The notes beneath the pieces were generated by a model that was not told the DNA's origin, searched no databases, and saw only the letters and a list, made by a program, of their open reading frames with translations. A stretch of DNA of 64,000 nt from Alphaproteobacteria bacterium (GTDB lineage: Bacteria; Pseudomonadota; Alphaproteobacteria; JAAEOK01). Positions 7,649-19,332 of this stretch are shown here, piece by piece; positions within the stretch are counted from its first letter, which is position 1; each line of letters starts with the position of its first letter. Location: assembly GCA_024244705.1 (NCBI GenBank), contig JAAEOK010000061.1:1-64000 (forward strand). Reading direction: 5' to 3'. The position numbers and the translations under genes were made by a program.

Positions 7649-9211
7649 CTAGCTCCTGCGGAACATTTTCAGCATGCGCTGGGTCACCAGGAACCCGCCG
7701 ACGACATTGATCGACGCGATCAACACCGAGAACGCGGCCAGGATGACGACGATGACCGACGGGCTCGACACTTGGAGCAACGCGCCGATGACGATGATGC
7801 CGCTGATCGCGTTGGTCACGCTCATCAGCGGCGTATGCAGCGCCGGGGTGACATTCCAGATCACCTGGTAGCCAATGAAACAAGCCAGCACGAAGACCGT
7901 GAAGTGGGCCATGAAGTCCGGCGGCGCTACGCTGCCGATACCGATCAGGGCGAGCGCTCCCAGCGCGATGACGATCAGCGACGCGATGCCTTTCTTGCGG
8001 GCCGCTTCGGCCGGCGACGGCGGCGGCGGTGCGGCCGGCTTGGCCGCCGCCGGCGCGATCGCCGGCACTTTGGGCGGCGGCGGCGGCCAGGTGATCTCGC
8101 CATCCTTGATGACCGTCGTCCCGCGGACCACGTCGTCGTCCATGTCGACCACGATCTGGCCGTCCTTTTCGGGCGTCAGATCGGTCAGCATGTGACGCAA
8201 ATTGGTGGCGTAGAGCTGGCTCGACTGGGTCGCCAACCGGCTCGGCAGATCGGTATAGCCGACGATCGATACACCATTGCGAACGACCACGTCACCGGGT
8301 TCCGTGAGCTCGCAATTGCCGCCCTGCTCGGCAGCCATGTCGACGATGACGCTGCCGTCGCGCATGCTCTCGACCATGCCGGCGGTGATAAGCTTGGGGG
8401 CCGGCTTGCCCGGAATCAGCGCGGTGGTGATGATGATATCGACCTCCATCGCCTGTTCGGCGAAGAGCTCCATTTCGGCCTTGATGAACTCTTCGCTCAT
8501 CACCTTGGCATAGCCGCCGGCGCCCGAACCTTCTTCCGCGAAATCGAGCTCGAGGAACTCGGCGCCCATGCTCTCCACCTGCTGCTTGACCTCGGGCCGG
8601 GTGTCGAAGGCGCGGACGATGGCGCCGAGGCCGCGCGCCGCCCCGATCGCCGAAAGCCCGGCAACGCCAGCGCCGATGATCATGACCTTGGCCGGCGCGA
8701 CCTTCCCCGCCGCGGTGATCTGGCCGGTAAAGAAGCGGCCGAAGCGGCCGGCGGCTTCGACCACGGCCCGATAGCCGGCGATGTTGGCCATCGAGCTCAA
8801 GGCGTCGAGTTTCTGCGCCCGCGAGATTCGCGGCACGCTGTCCATCGCCAAGACGGTCACCTTACGCGCCGCCAATCGCTGCATCAGCTCCTCGTTCTGG
8901 GCCGGCCAGATGAAGCTGATCAAGGTCGCGCCCTCGGGCAGCAAATCGGCTTCGTGCACGCCGAGATCGGGATGGATCTGCGGCGGCCGGACCTTGAGTA
9001 CGATCTCCGACTGCACCCAAAGCGCCTTGGCATCGCCGACGATTTCGACGCCAACCTCGCGGAAGGCGTCATCCGAATAATTCGCTCGCGCGCCGGCGCC
9101 GGCCTCCATCGCCACCGTGAACCCGAGTTTCGCGAGCCGCTCGGCCACTTCCGGTGTCGTCGCGACGCGGCGTTCACCGTCGTGGATTTCTTTCGGTACT
9201 CCGATCTTCAT
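7649..9211 (-). CDS. pntA: NAD(P) transhydrogenase subunit alpha, single-chain form
   Basis: 520 aa. Residues about 1-375 form the soluble NAD(H)-binding domain I, opening [20 protein letters not shown], with [18 protein letters not shown] as the nucleotide fold. A Pro/Ala-rich linker (about 385-410) joins it to C-terminal membrane helices (about 415-520). Many alphaproteobacteria split this protein into PntAA and PntAB; here it is one chain as in E. coli. An in-frame GTG at 9223 is possible, but the family begins at MKIG, so 9211 is chosen. lpdA stops 19 bp upstream. Confidence 0.95.
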   Translation of the reverse strand: MKIGVPKEIHDGERRVATTPEVAERLAKLGFTVAMEAGAGARANYSDDAFREVGVEIVGDAKALWVQSEIVLKVRPPQIHPDLGVHEADLLPEGATLISFIWPAQNEELMQRLAARKVTVLAMDSVPRISRAQKLDALSSMANIAGYRAVVEAAGRFGRFFTGQITAAGKVAPAKVMIIGAGVAGLSAIGAARGLGAIVRAFDTRPEVKQQVESMGAEFLELDFAEEGSGAGGYAKVMSEEFIKAEMELFAEQAMEVDIIITTALIPGKPAPKLITAGMVESMRDGSVIVDMAAEQGGNCELTEPGDVVVRNGVSIVGYTDLPSRLATQSSQLYATNLRHMLTDLTPEKDGQIVVDMDDDVVRGTTVIKDGEITWPPPPPKVPAIAPAAAKPAAPPPPSPAEAARKKGIASLIVIALGALALIGIGSVAPPDFMAHFTVFVLACFIGYQVIWNVTPALHTPLMSVTNAISGIIVIGALLQVSSPSVIVVILAAFSVLIASINVVGGFLVTQRMLKMFRRS

Positions 9212-9230
9212 TTCATTGCCCACAGTTCGT

Positions 9231-11309
9231 TTATTTCATTTTCGGCATGTACAAATCCGTGATCGTGCCCTCGAAGGCCTCCGCCGAGAAGGCGACGGTT
9301 TCCGAAAGCGTCGGATGGGCGTGGACGGTTAGCCCAATGTCCTTGGCGTCGCATCCCATTTCGATCGCAAGCGCAACCTCGGCGATCAGGTCGCCGGCGT
9401 TCGGACCGACGATACCGGCGCCAAGAACGCGCTCGTTTTTGTCATCGAACAGCAGTTTTGTCACGCCCTCATCGCGACCCAGACTCAGCGAGCGTCCGCT
9501 GGCTGCCCACGGGAACACGCCCTTGCCGACCTTCAGCCCCGCCGCCTTGGCTTCGCCCTCGGTCATACCGACCCAGGCAACTTCGGGATCGGTATAGGCG
9601 ACCGACGGGATGACCCGGGCGTCGAAAGCCACCTTCATGCCTGCCGCCGCTTCGGCCGCGGTCTTGCCTTCATGGGTCGCCTTGTGGGCCAGCATCGGCT
9701 GACCGACGATATCGCCGATGGCGAAGATATGCGGCACGTTGGTGCGCATCTGCTTGTCGGTCGCGATGAAGCCGCGGTCGTCGACCGCGATGCCGGCGTT
9801 CTCGGCACCGATCGATCCGCCGTTGGGACGGCGGCCGACCGCGACCAGAACCTGATCGAAAGTATCGGACTTGGTTCCATCCGGACCGTCGAAGGTGACT
9901 TCGAGCCCGTTCGACCTCGGCTCCACCGCCGTCACCTTGGTCTTGAGAAAGATGTTTTCGTAGCGCTTCTTGATACGGTTGTGGAGCGGCCGCACGATGT
10001 CCTTGTCGGCGCCCGGGATCAGCGCGTCCATGAGTTCGACAACGGTGATCTTCGACCCCAACGCGTCGTAGACGGTCGCCATCTCGAGCCCGATGATGCC
10101 GCCGCCGAGGACGAGCAGGCGCTCGGGGATCTCGCCCATCGCCAACGCTCCGGTCGAATCGACCACCCGAGGGTCGTCGTGGGGCACGAACGGTAGCTCG
10201 ACGACCCGCGACCCGGCGGCGATTATCGCCTGGTCGAACGACACCGAAGTGGTGGCGCCATCCGCGGTTTGGACCGAGATCAAATTGGCGCCGGCGAAGC
10301 GTCCGTAACCGGTCACCACTTGGACCTTGCGCTGTTTGGCCAGCCTGGCAAGACCGCCGGTCAGTTTGGCGACCACGCTTTCCTTCCACCCGCGCAACTT
10401 GTCGAGGTCGATCTTGGGCCGGCCGAAGGCGAGACCGTGTTCGGACATCTCCTCGGTCTCGGCGATCACCTTGGCGGCATGAAGAAGCGCCTTGGACGGG
10501 ATGCAGCCGACATTGAGGCAGACGCCGCCGAGCGACGGATAGCGTTCGATGAGGACGGTCTTGAGGCCGAGGTCGGCGGCGCGAAAGGCCGCCGTATATC
10601 CGCCGGGGCCGGAGCCGAGTACGACGACCTCAGCATGGACATCGCCTGACATCGTGACCGGCCGCGCCTTCGTTGCCGCCGCCGGCGCGACGGCCGCCTC
10701 CGGTGCCGCGACCGGTACCGCTTCGTCCGGGACGTCGCCGGTCTCGAGGATCAGTATCAGCGAACCCTCCGACACCGTGTCGCCGACCGCCACCTTGAGC
10801 TCCTTCACCGTTCCGGCGACAGGAGACGGGACCTCCATCGACGCCTTGTCGCTTTCCAGGGTGATCAGCGGGTCCTCGGCTGCCACCGCATCGCCCGGCG
10901 CGACCTGGATTTCGATGATTGGAACGTCCTTGAAGTCGCCGATGTCGGGGACCCGCACATCGACGAATTCGTAATCGCCGCTCGGCGAGCCGTCGCTCGG
11001 CGGATCCGGCGGCGCCAACGCGGCGGGTTCCTCCACCTCATCGCGCGGCGCCGCTTCCGCCGTCTCACCTGCCTCCTCGAGCAGCAAGATGACCGAACCT
11101 TGGGCGACCTTGTCGCCGACCGCGACCCTGACCTCCTTGACCACCCCGCCTTGGGGCGCCGGCACCTCCATCGTCGCCTTGTCGCTCTCGAGTGAGATCA
11201 GCGCGTCTTCGGCGGCGATGTGGTCGCCGGCGGTGACATAGATCTCGATAATCGGCACATCGGTAAAGTCGCCGATGTCGGGGACGGCGATTTCGACAAC
11301 CTTGCTCAT
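9231..11309 (-). CDS. lpdA: Dihydrolipoyl dehydrogenase (E3) with two N-terminal lipoyl domains
   Basis: 692 aa against about 470 for a plain E3. Two lipoyl domains come first: residues 2-80 with ESDKATM (Lys44) and about 115-192 with ESDKASM (Lys155), each followed by an Ala/Pro/Glu linker. The E3 proper starts near 225 with FAD motif GSGPGG (232-237), redox disulfide [13 protein letters not shown] (Cys264/Cys269), the NAD-binding [10 protein letters not shown] and the C-terminal HAHPTLSE with the catalytic His. It reoxidises dihydrolipoyl groups of the pyruvate dehydrogenase complex, making NADH. E3 with one lipoyl domain is known; two is unusual. It starts 21 bp after aceF. Confidence 0.96.
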   Translation of the reverse strand: MSKVVEIAVPDIGDFTDVPIIEIYVTAGDHIAAEDALISLESDKATMEVPAPQGGVVKEVRVAVGDKVAQGSVILLLEEAGETAEAAPRDEVEEPAALAPPDPPSDGSPSGDYEFVDVRVPDIGDFKDVPIIEIQVAPGDAVAAEDPLITLESDKASMEVPSPVAGTVKELKVAVGDTVSEGSLILILETGDVPDEAVPVAAPEAAVAPAAATKARPVTMSGDVHAEVVVLGSGPGGYTAAFRAADLGLKTVLIERYPSLGGVCLNVGCIPSKALLHAAKVIAETEEMSEHGLAFGRPKIDLDKLRGWKESVVAKLTGGLARLAKQRKVQVVTGYGRFAGANLISVQTADGATTSVSFDQAIIAAGSRVVELPFVPHDDPRVVDSTGALAMGEIPERLLVLGGGIIGLEMATVYDALGSKITVVELMDALIPGADKDIVRPLHNRIKKRYENIFLKTKVTAVEPRSNGLEVTFDGPDGTKSDTFDQVLVAVGRRPNGGSIGAENAGIAVDDRGFIATDKQMRTNVPHIFAIGDIVGQPMLAHKATHEGKTAAEAAAGMKVAFDARVIPSVAYTDPEVAWVGMTEGEAKAAGLKVGKGVFPWAASGRSLSLGRDEGVTKLLFDDKNERVLGAGIVGPNAGDLIAEVALAIEMGCDAKDIGLTVHAHPTLSETVAFSAEAFEGTITDLYMPKMK

Positions 11310-11330
11310 GGCTCTCCCCCTCCCCGGCGG

Positions 11331-12665
11331 CTAGTGCAGCAACCGGCGGACGTCGCCGAGGAGGTGGCACAAATGGGCGGCGAAGCGCGCCGCCAGTGCG
11401 CCGTCGATGACCCGATGATCGTACGACAGTGAGAGCGGCAGCATCAGCCGCGGCTTGAAGTCGGCGCCATTCCATACCGGCTTCACCTGCGACCGGGTGA
11501 CGCCGAGGATTGCAACTTCGGGCGCGTTCACGATCGGCGTGAAGCTGGTGCCGCCGATGCCGCCGAGGCTTGAGATCGTGAAGCAAGCGCCTTGCAAATC
11601 GTTGGGGCCGAGCTTGCCGTCGCGAACCCGTGCGCTGGTCTCGCCCATCTCCCGGGCCAGCTCGACAACGCCCTTGCGGTCGACGTCGCGGAATACCGGG
11701 ACGACCAGGCCGCCCGGCGTGTCGACGGCGATGCCGATGTGGAAATATTTCTTGAGGATCAGGCTCTGCCCGTCGGGCGATAATGAAGAGTTCACCTCGG
11801 GGAACTGCTTGAGCGCCGGGATGCAGGCCTTCATCAGGAAGGCGAGCAACGTGATGCGGTAGCCCTGTTCCTTGGCGGCCGTATCCATTTCCTTGCGATA
11901 GGCGTCGAGATCGGTGATGTCGGCCTCGTCGTTGTGGGTGACGTGGGGAACGTTGAGCCATGACCGGTGCAGCGCCGGACCGGAGAGACGTTTGATGCGG
12001 CTGAGCTCGACGGTCTCGATGTCGCCGAACTTGGAAAAATCGACCTCGGGGACCGGCGGGATGCCGACACCCGCCGCGCCCGCGGGAACCGCCGCCGCGG
12101 TTTCGGCGCGCGGCCGGATCAACTCGCCCTTGACATAGGCGATGACATCCTCGCGCACGATACGGCCCTTGGCGCCGGTGCCCTGAACCCGGGACAGGTC
12201 GGCGCCGAGCTCGCGCGCGAAGGCGCGCACGGACGGGCCGGCATGAGCCTTGCCGAACCCCGCCTCATCGACCGGCGCCAATGGTCCACCCGCGGCGGCG
12301 CCGCTTGGCGGCGGCGGCGGCGGTGCCGGGGTATCCTCGGTGCTTTCGACGACCGGTGCCGGGGGTTCCGAATCCGGTTCCTGGACCCCTTCCGGCGACG
12401 GCGGCGCCACCGGAATCGACGCTTCGCCGGGCTCGATCAGCGCGACCACGGTCCCTTCGGAAACGCGGTCGCCGAGCCCGACCTTGATTTCCTTGATCTT
12501 GCCGGCGTGGCTCGACGGGATTTCCATTGATGCCTTGTCGCTTTCCAAGGTGATCAGCGGATCTTCTTCGTTGACCGAGTCGCCGGCGCCGACATGCACC
12601 TCGATGACCTCGACATCGCTGAAATCGCCGATGTCCGGCACCTTCAACTCAACGAGATCGGCCAT
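11331..12665 (-). CDS. aceF: Pyruvate dehydrogenase E2, dihydrolipoyllysine acetyltransferase
   Basis: 444 aa. Lipoyl domain at residues 1-78 (ESDKASM, Lys44), a Pro/Ala-rich linker, a peripheral subunit-binding domain near 135-180 (GPSVRAFARELGADLSRVQG), a second linker, and the acyltransferase domain with LSYDHRVIDG near the C-terminus carrying the catalytic His. It transfers the acetyl group to CoA and forms the complex core. The start at 12665 is preferred over an upstream in-frame codon because AGGGGAG lies 8 nt ahead and the lipoyl domain begins at once. aceE lies upstream and lpdA downstream. Confidence 0.95.
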   Translation of the reverse strand: MADLVELKVPDIGDFSDVEVIEVHVGAGDSVNEEDPLITLESDKASMEIPSSHAGKIKEIKVGLGDRVSEGTVVALIEPGEASIPVAPPSPEGVQEPDSEPPAPVVESTEDTPAPPPPPPSGAAAGGPLAPVDEAGFGKAHAGPSVRAFARELGADLSRVQGTGAKGRIVREDVIAYVKGELIRPRAETAAAVPAGAAGVGIPPVPEVDFSKFGDIETVELSRIKRLSGPALHRSWLNVPHVTHNDEADITDLDAYRKEMDTAAKEQGYRITLLAFLMKACIPALKQFPEVNSSLSPDGQSLILKKYFHIGIAVDTPGGLVVPVFRDVDRKGVVELAREMGETSARVRDGKLGPNDLQGACFTISSLGGIGGTSFTPIVNAPEVAILGVTRSQVKPVWNGADFKPRLMLPLSLSYDHRVIDGALAARFAAHLCHLLGDVRRLLH

Positions 12666-12713
12666 GGTCACACTCCCCTGAATGAGTTTTCCGTTGCGGT
12701 CCGGCACGCCGAC

Positions 12714-15383
<2,670 letters not shown>

Positions 15384-15403
15384 GGGTCTTTCTCCCCGTA
15401 ATC

Positions 15404-15425
15404 CGCGGCCTTGCCGTCGGCCGCG
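15404..15425. other. GC-rich hairpin between glcF and aceE
   Basis: CGCGGCC (15404-15410) and GGCCGCG (15419-15425) form a perfect 7-bp stem with an 8-nt loop. It lies after the glcF stop and before the aceE start, so it could attenuate or end transcription from glcF or sit in the aceE leader. No U-run follows on the leftward strand, so a standard intrinsic terminator is not supported. Confidence 0.35.
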
Positions 15426-15471
15426 AGCGCGGCGAGCCGCACTCGATTCGTCCCTTTGGGTCGCCAGCGCG

Positions 15472-16791
15472 CTAGTTCGGAAGCGCGCTCATCTCGACCG
15501 TCCTGCCCAAGGCGTCGACAGGTGCCGGCCCGCCGGTCGCCCAGTCGAGAAGGGCGATCGTGTGTACGATTGGAATATCGGTCCCGCCGGCGATCTGCAT
15601 CATACATCCTATATTGCCGGTGGCGATAACGTTGGGCCTGGTGCGCTCGATATTGGCGACCTTGCGGTCCCTGAGCCGCGCCGCGATCCGCGGTTGCATG
15701 AGGTTGTATGTTCCGGCGGAGCCGCAACAGAGATGGCTTTCCGGTACGTCGTTGACGGTGAACCCCGCCCCGGCGAGCAGTTGCTTGGGAGGTAATCGAA
15801 TTTGTTGACCGTGCTGCATCGAGCAGGCCGAGTGATAGGCGACCGCGGCATTTGTCCGCCGCACCGGCGGCATGAGCTCGAGCGTGGCCATGAATTCGGT
15901 AACATCCCTGGTGATCGCGGAGATGCGCGCGGCCCGCTCGGCCCAGTCGTCGTCGTGGCGCAGCATGTAGCCGTAATCCTTGACCGTGGTGCCGCAGCCC
16001 GAGGCATTTATGACCACCGCGTCCAGACCGTCGCCTTCGAGTTCGGCGGTCCACGCCGCGATGTTGGCCTTCGCCGCCGCCAGGGCGGACGCCTCCTCGC
16101 CCATGTGATGGACCAGAGCGCCACAACATCCGGCACCCTTGGCGATGATCACCTCGACCCCGTGGCGGGCCAGCAGGCGCACGGTCGCCTCGTTGATCTG
16201 CGGGGCCAGCACCTGCTGGGCACAGCCCGACAGAATGGCGACGCGGGCCCGGCGGTCGCCCTCGGCGGGAATGATCTGCGGCCGGTCGACCGGGCTCGGA
16301 CTGGCGATTCGTGCCGGCGCCATGCCGACGATGGCCTTGAGCCGTCCCGGGAACAAGCGCGCTGCCCGCCGTACGAACCACGCACCGAGCAACGACAGGC
16401 GAAACAACATCGGGTTGGGCAGAACGATCTGCAGGATGCGGCGCAGCCAGCGCTCAGGCGCCGGCCGCGTAAATGTCTCCGCGATGTGCGCGCGCGCATG
16501 ATCGACGAGATGCATGTAGTGGACGCCGGATGGGCAGGTCGTCATGCAGGACAGGCAGGAAAGGCAGCGATCGATATGCTTGACCACATGGCCGCTGGCC
16601 GCCTTGCCGTTCTCCAGCATGTCCTTGATCAGATAGATGCGGCCTCGCGGGCTGTCCAATTCGTCGCTGAGCAACACGTAAGTCGGGCAAGTCGCAGTGC
16701 AGAACCCGCAATGGACACAGGCGCGAAGAATGCGCTCCGCTTCCTCGATATCGGGGTTGGCCAATTGGGCAATTGAGAAATTGGTTTGCAT
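15472..16791 (-). CDS. glcF: Glycolate oxidase iron-sulfur subunit
   Basis: 439 aa. Two ferredoxin-type 4Fe-4S motifs occur early, CVHCGFCTATCPT (from residue 25) and CLSCLSCMTTCPSG, followed by two cysteine-rich CCG domains (GAGCCGALVHHMG and HLCCGSAGTYN). In GlcDEF it passes electrons from the GlcD flavin to the membrane quinone pool as glycolate is oxidised to glyoxylate. The flavin subunits GlcD and GlcE are not in the window, so they must lie elsewhere. The glycerate kinase gene ends 43 bp upstream, and the glyoxylate-using genes are next, which fits the role. Confidence 0.93.
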   Translation of the reverse strand: MQTNFSIAQLANPDIEEAERILRACVHCGFCTATCPTYVLLSDELDSPRGRIYLIKDMLENGKAASGHVVKHIDRCLSCLSCMTTCPSGVHYMHLVDHARAHIAETFTRPAPERWLRRILQIVLPNPMLFRLSLLGAWFVRRAARLFPGRLKAIVGMAPARIASPSPVDRPQIIPAEGDRRARVAILSGCAQQVLAPQINEATVRLLARHGVEVIIAKGAGCCGALVHHMGEEASALAAAKANIAAWTAELEGDGLDAVVINASGCGTTVKDYGYMLRHDDDWAERAARISAITRDVTEFMATLELMPPVRRTNAAVAYHSACSMQHGQQIRLPPKQLLAGAGFTVNDVPESHLCCGSAGTYNLMQPRIAARLRDRKVANIERTRPNVIATGNIGCMMQIAGGTDIPIVHTIALLDWATGGPAPVDALGRTVEMSALPN

Positions 16792-16834
16792 GGAAGCGTC
16801 AGTCTAGAGCGCTGTGCGTTCAGGTACAGACATT

Positions 16835-18124
16835 CTATGCGTCGTACCGCGCTTCGATCAAAATGGCGCGGAAATCGTTGACGTTGGTGAGCGTGGGACC
16901 GGTCTTGATCAGATCGCCGAGGGCCTCGAAAAACGCGTAGCCGTCGTTGCGGCCGAGATAGTCCCGCCGGTCCAGGCCGGCGACCCGGGCCCGCGCCAGG
17001 GTGTCCGGCGCGACGAAGGCGCCGGCGTTGTCCTCGGTGCCGTCGATGCCGTCGGTGTCGCAGGCCAAAGCATAGACCCCGCCCAGGCCGTCGAGGGCAA
17101 TGGCGAGCGCAAGCAGGAATTCGGCGTTGGGACCGCCGCGCCCATCGCCGCGGACGGTGACCGTGGTCTCCCCTCCCGACAACAGGACCGCCGGTGGCGC
17201 CACCGGTTGACCGTGGGCTGCCACCTGGCGCGCGATCGCGGCATGGACGGCGGCGACGTCGCGGGTCTCGCCCTCGATGCGGTCGCTCAGAATGGCCGCC
17301 GTCAAGCCGGCTGCCTCGACCGCCGAGGCGGCTTCCTCGAGCATGGCCTGGGGGGTCGCGATCATGTGGATCTCGGAGCCAGCGAGGCCGGGATCCCCGG
17401 GCTTGGGCGTTTCCGAGTCCGCGCTGCGGAGGAGCGCGGCGACGCGTCCCGGCACATCGATACCATACTTTTCGAGAATCTCGATTGCGTCGGCCGACGT
17501 GGTCACATCGGGCACGGTCGGGCCCGACGCGATGACCGAGGGGTCATCGCCGGGAACGTCGGAGATCGTCAGCGTCACCACCCGAGCCGGCGCCGCGGCG
17601 GCGGCCAACCGCCCACCCTTGATCGCCGACAGATGCTTGCGGACGGTGTTCATTTCGTGAATCGTGGCGCCGGATTTGAGCAGCGCCCGGTTGACGTCCT
17701 GCTTATCCTCGAGGTCCAGCGGCGGGGCCGGCAACGACAGCAGCGACGAACCGCCGCCCGAGATCAGACAGAGCGCGAGATCGTTCGCTGTCAGGCCGCC
17801 GACCAGTTCGAGGATGCGCCGCGCGGCATCGCGGCCGGCAGCGTCCGGTACCGGGTGCGCGGCCTCGACCACTTCGATGCGGTCGCATGGCACCGTGTGT
17901 CCATAGCGCGTGGTGACCAACCCTTCGAGCGGACCGTCCCAGTTGTCCTCGACCGCGCGTGCCATCGCCGCCGCCGCCTTGCCGGCACCGACGACGACGG
18001 TTCGGCCGGGCCCCGGCTCGGGCAGATAGGGCGGCACGCAACGCGCCGGGTCCGCGGTCGCAAGCGCGCGATCGAGCAGGAAGTGGAGGAACTCACGTTG
18101 GGATTTGTGCGTGGGATTTACCAT
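16835..18124 (-). CDS. ttuD: Glycerate 2-kinase (MOFRL family)
   Basis: 429 aa. The N-terminal DUF4147 part contains VVGAGKAAAAMARAVE and the ICLISGGGSSLL-type LCLISGGGSSLLSLP motif; the C-terminal MOFRL domain contains VLLSGGETTVTVRG and CDTDGIDGTEDNAGA. The family phosphorylates D-glycerate to 2-phosphoglycerate; older annotation calls it hydroxypyruvate reductase. It completes the glycerate route from glyoxylate begun by gcl and glxR a few kilobases upstream on the same strand. Confidence 0.92.
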   Translation of the reverse strand: MVNPTHKSQREFLHFLLDRALATADPARCVPPYLPEPGPGRTVVVGAGKAAAAMARAVEDNWDGPLEGLVTTRYGHTVPCDRIEVVEAAHPVPDAAGRDAARRILELVGGLTANDLALCLISGGGSSLLSLPAPPLDLEDKQDVNRALLKSGATIHEMNTVRKHLSAIKGGRLAAAAAPARVVTLTISDVPGDDPSVIASGPTVPDVTTSADAIEILEKYGIDVPGRVAALLRSADSETPKPGDPGLAGSEIHMIATPQAMLEEAASAVEAAGLTAAILSDRIEGETRDVAAVHAAIARQVAAHGQPVAPPAVLLSGGETTVTVRGDGRGGPNAEFLLALAIALDGLGGVYALACDTDGIDGTEDNAGAFVAPDTLARARVAGLDRRDYLGRNDGYAFFEALGDLIKTGPTLTNVNDFRAILIEARYDA

Positions 18125-18285
18125 CGATCGGCGTTATCTCCGTTTGAACCGGTCATCCGGGACCTGCCCCCGGCCTCGTCCACATCACGAGCGCGAGGAT
18201 CGATCCCGCCAACGTGCCGGCGGCAACGCAGAAGCGAATTACGCCGGTGGTTCCGTGATTCGATCCGCCCCGCTTCGGCGCGTCG

Positions 18286-18495
18286 TCAGGCTGGCTTCTT
18301 GCGCTTCCGGATAAAGACCAAAATCAGCACCAGAGTCATGGCCTCGATGGCGGCGATCCCGAATAACCCGATCGACAGCTCGCCGGTCGCGTCGCGGATC
18401 GCGCCCAACGCCCAGGGCGCGCCGAACCCGGCCAGATTGGCGATCGAATTGATCAAGGCAATGCCGCCGGCGATCGTCGCACCCGTAGCGGGCTG
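18286..18495 (-). pseudogene. C-terminal remnant of an MFS transporter
   Basis: The frame ending at 18286 encodes an MFS-like tail: ATIAGGIALINSIANLAGFG, PWALGAIRDATGELSIGLF, one more hydrophobic helix and a basic end IRKRKKPA. These are the last two or three membrane segments of a metabolite:H+ symporter of the anion/cation symporter type. Nothing MFS-like precedes it; the sequence before residue ATG-ATI reads as unrelated and uraD ends at 18590. Most of the gene has therefore been deleted. A second short hydrophobic frame ending at about 18153 (FCVAAGTLAGSILALVMW) suggests more debris up to 18250. Confidence 0.7.
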
Positions 18496-18589
18496 GGACC
18501 CGGCTTCGTCGAATGTCTGATGGATGCTGTCCTCCTCGGTACCGATTGGGCGCCGCCCAATGTCGACGGCCGGGGCCCGGTCATGGCGG

Positions 18590-19153
18590 TCAGCCGGTGT
18601 CGGCGGCGGGCTCCGCAAATCCGCCACGGTCCGGAACGATGTCCTCGAGTCGCAATCGGGTGATCGCGAATACCTGCTTCAGATCATTGGTGAGTTCGGT
18701 CTCAGGTTCGTTACCCAAGCGCTGCTCGAGTTCATTGAAAATCGAACCCTTGGTGTGATTTCGAACCGCGATGATAAACGGAAAACCGAACTTCTCTCGA
18801 TACTCCGCGTTGAGCCGTCTGATGCGGGCGGCTTCCTCAGACGACAGAGCATTGAGGCCGACGCCCGATTGCTCGTCTTCCGAATAGGACGTCAGCGCGC
18901 CGGCATCCGCTTCCTTGCCCGAAAGCTCCGGATGGCTGCACAGCAATGCCAGTTGCTTGTCGCGATCCGCGGCTTCGACTACGCCGGTCATGGCACGATG
19001 AAGGTCGTCGGTGGAGGAGAAGGGCCGCGCCTGCCAAGCCTCGCGGGCGACCCAGGGCGAATGTTCGAAAACGCCGCCGAGCAAGTCGACGAAAGCCGTC
19101 TGGTCCATCGCATTGATGTCAGCGAGGCTTGTCGCTCTAGGCCCTTGTGCCAC
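18590..19153 (-). CDS. uraD: OHCU decarboxylase (2-oxo-4-hydroxy-4-carboxy-5-ureidoimidazoline decarboxylase)
   Basis: 187 aa, usual length. The signature LLCSHPELSGKEADAGALTS holds the catalytic His, and EYREKFGFPFIIAVRNHTKG is the conserved second half. The enzyme makes S-(+)-allantoin in the urate degradation pathway. Uricase and HIU hydrolase are not in the window. Its position among glyoxylate genes makes sense because allantoin breakdown yields glyoxylate. It has its own upstream region (19154-19332) with repeated ATACAA half-sites. Confidence 0.93.
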   Translation of the reverse strand: MAQGPRATSLADINAMDQTAFVDLLGGVFEHSPWVAREAWQARPFSSTDDLHRAMTGVVEAADRDKQLALLCSHPELSGKEADAGALTSYSEDEQSGVGLNALSSEEAARIRRLNAEYREKFGFPFIIAVRNHTKGSIFNELEQRLGNEPETELTNDLKQVFAITRLRLEDIVPDRGGFAEPAADTG

Positions 19154-19166
19154 CCCCTTGCCTTTC

Positions 19167-19214
19167 TTGTATGGATCCGAATGGGATACAAAAGATTTTC
19201 ATTTATGGATACAA
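19167..19214. promoter_or_regulatory. Cluster of three ATACAA half-sites upstream of uraD
   Basis: TTGTATGGAT (19167-19176), ATGGGATACAA (19181-19191) and ATGGATACAA (19205-19214) are three versions of one half-site; the first two are inverted and the last two are direct. They lie 14-61 bp upstream of the uraD start in an AT-rich patch that looks like its promoter. The most likely role is binding of a dimeric regulator. Which regulator is unknown; the gcl palindromes share ATGGGAT but not ATACAA. Confidence 0.5.
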
Positions 19215-19332
19215 TACTAAAACTGCACTGTATTCACAAGCAGGAACCGAGCGCCGATGGAGCGCTCCCGACAACCGGAAACCGCTGCCGCCTGGCGAAA
19301 CACCGCGGCGGAGAGCGGACTGGCGGACATGA

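Noticed and set aside
15404-15425. Hairpin as intrinsic terminator of glcF
   Set aside because: Perfect stem but no U-run on the transcribed strand; kept only as a hairpin.
19167-19214. Start of a CRISPR-like or satellite repeat array
   Set aside because: Only three short half-sites with unequal spacing and mixed orientation; better explained as regulator sites.
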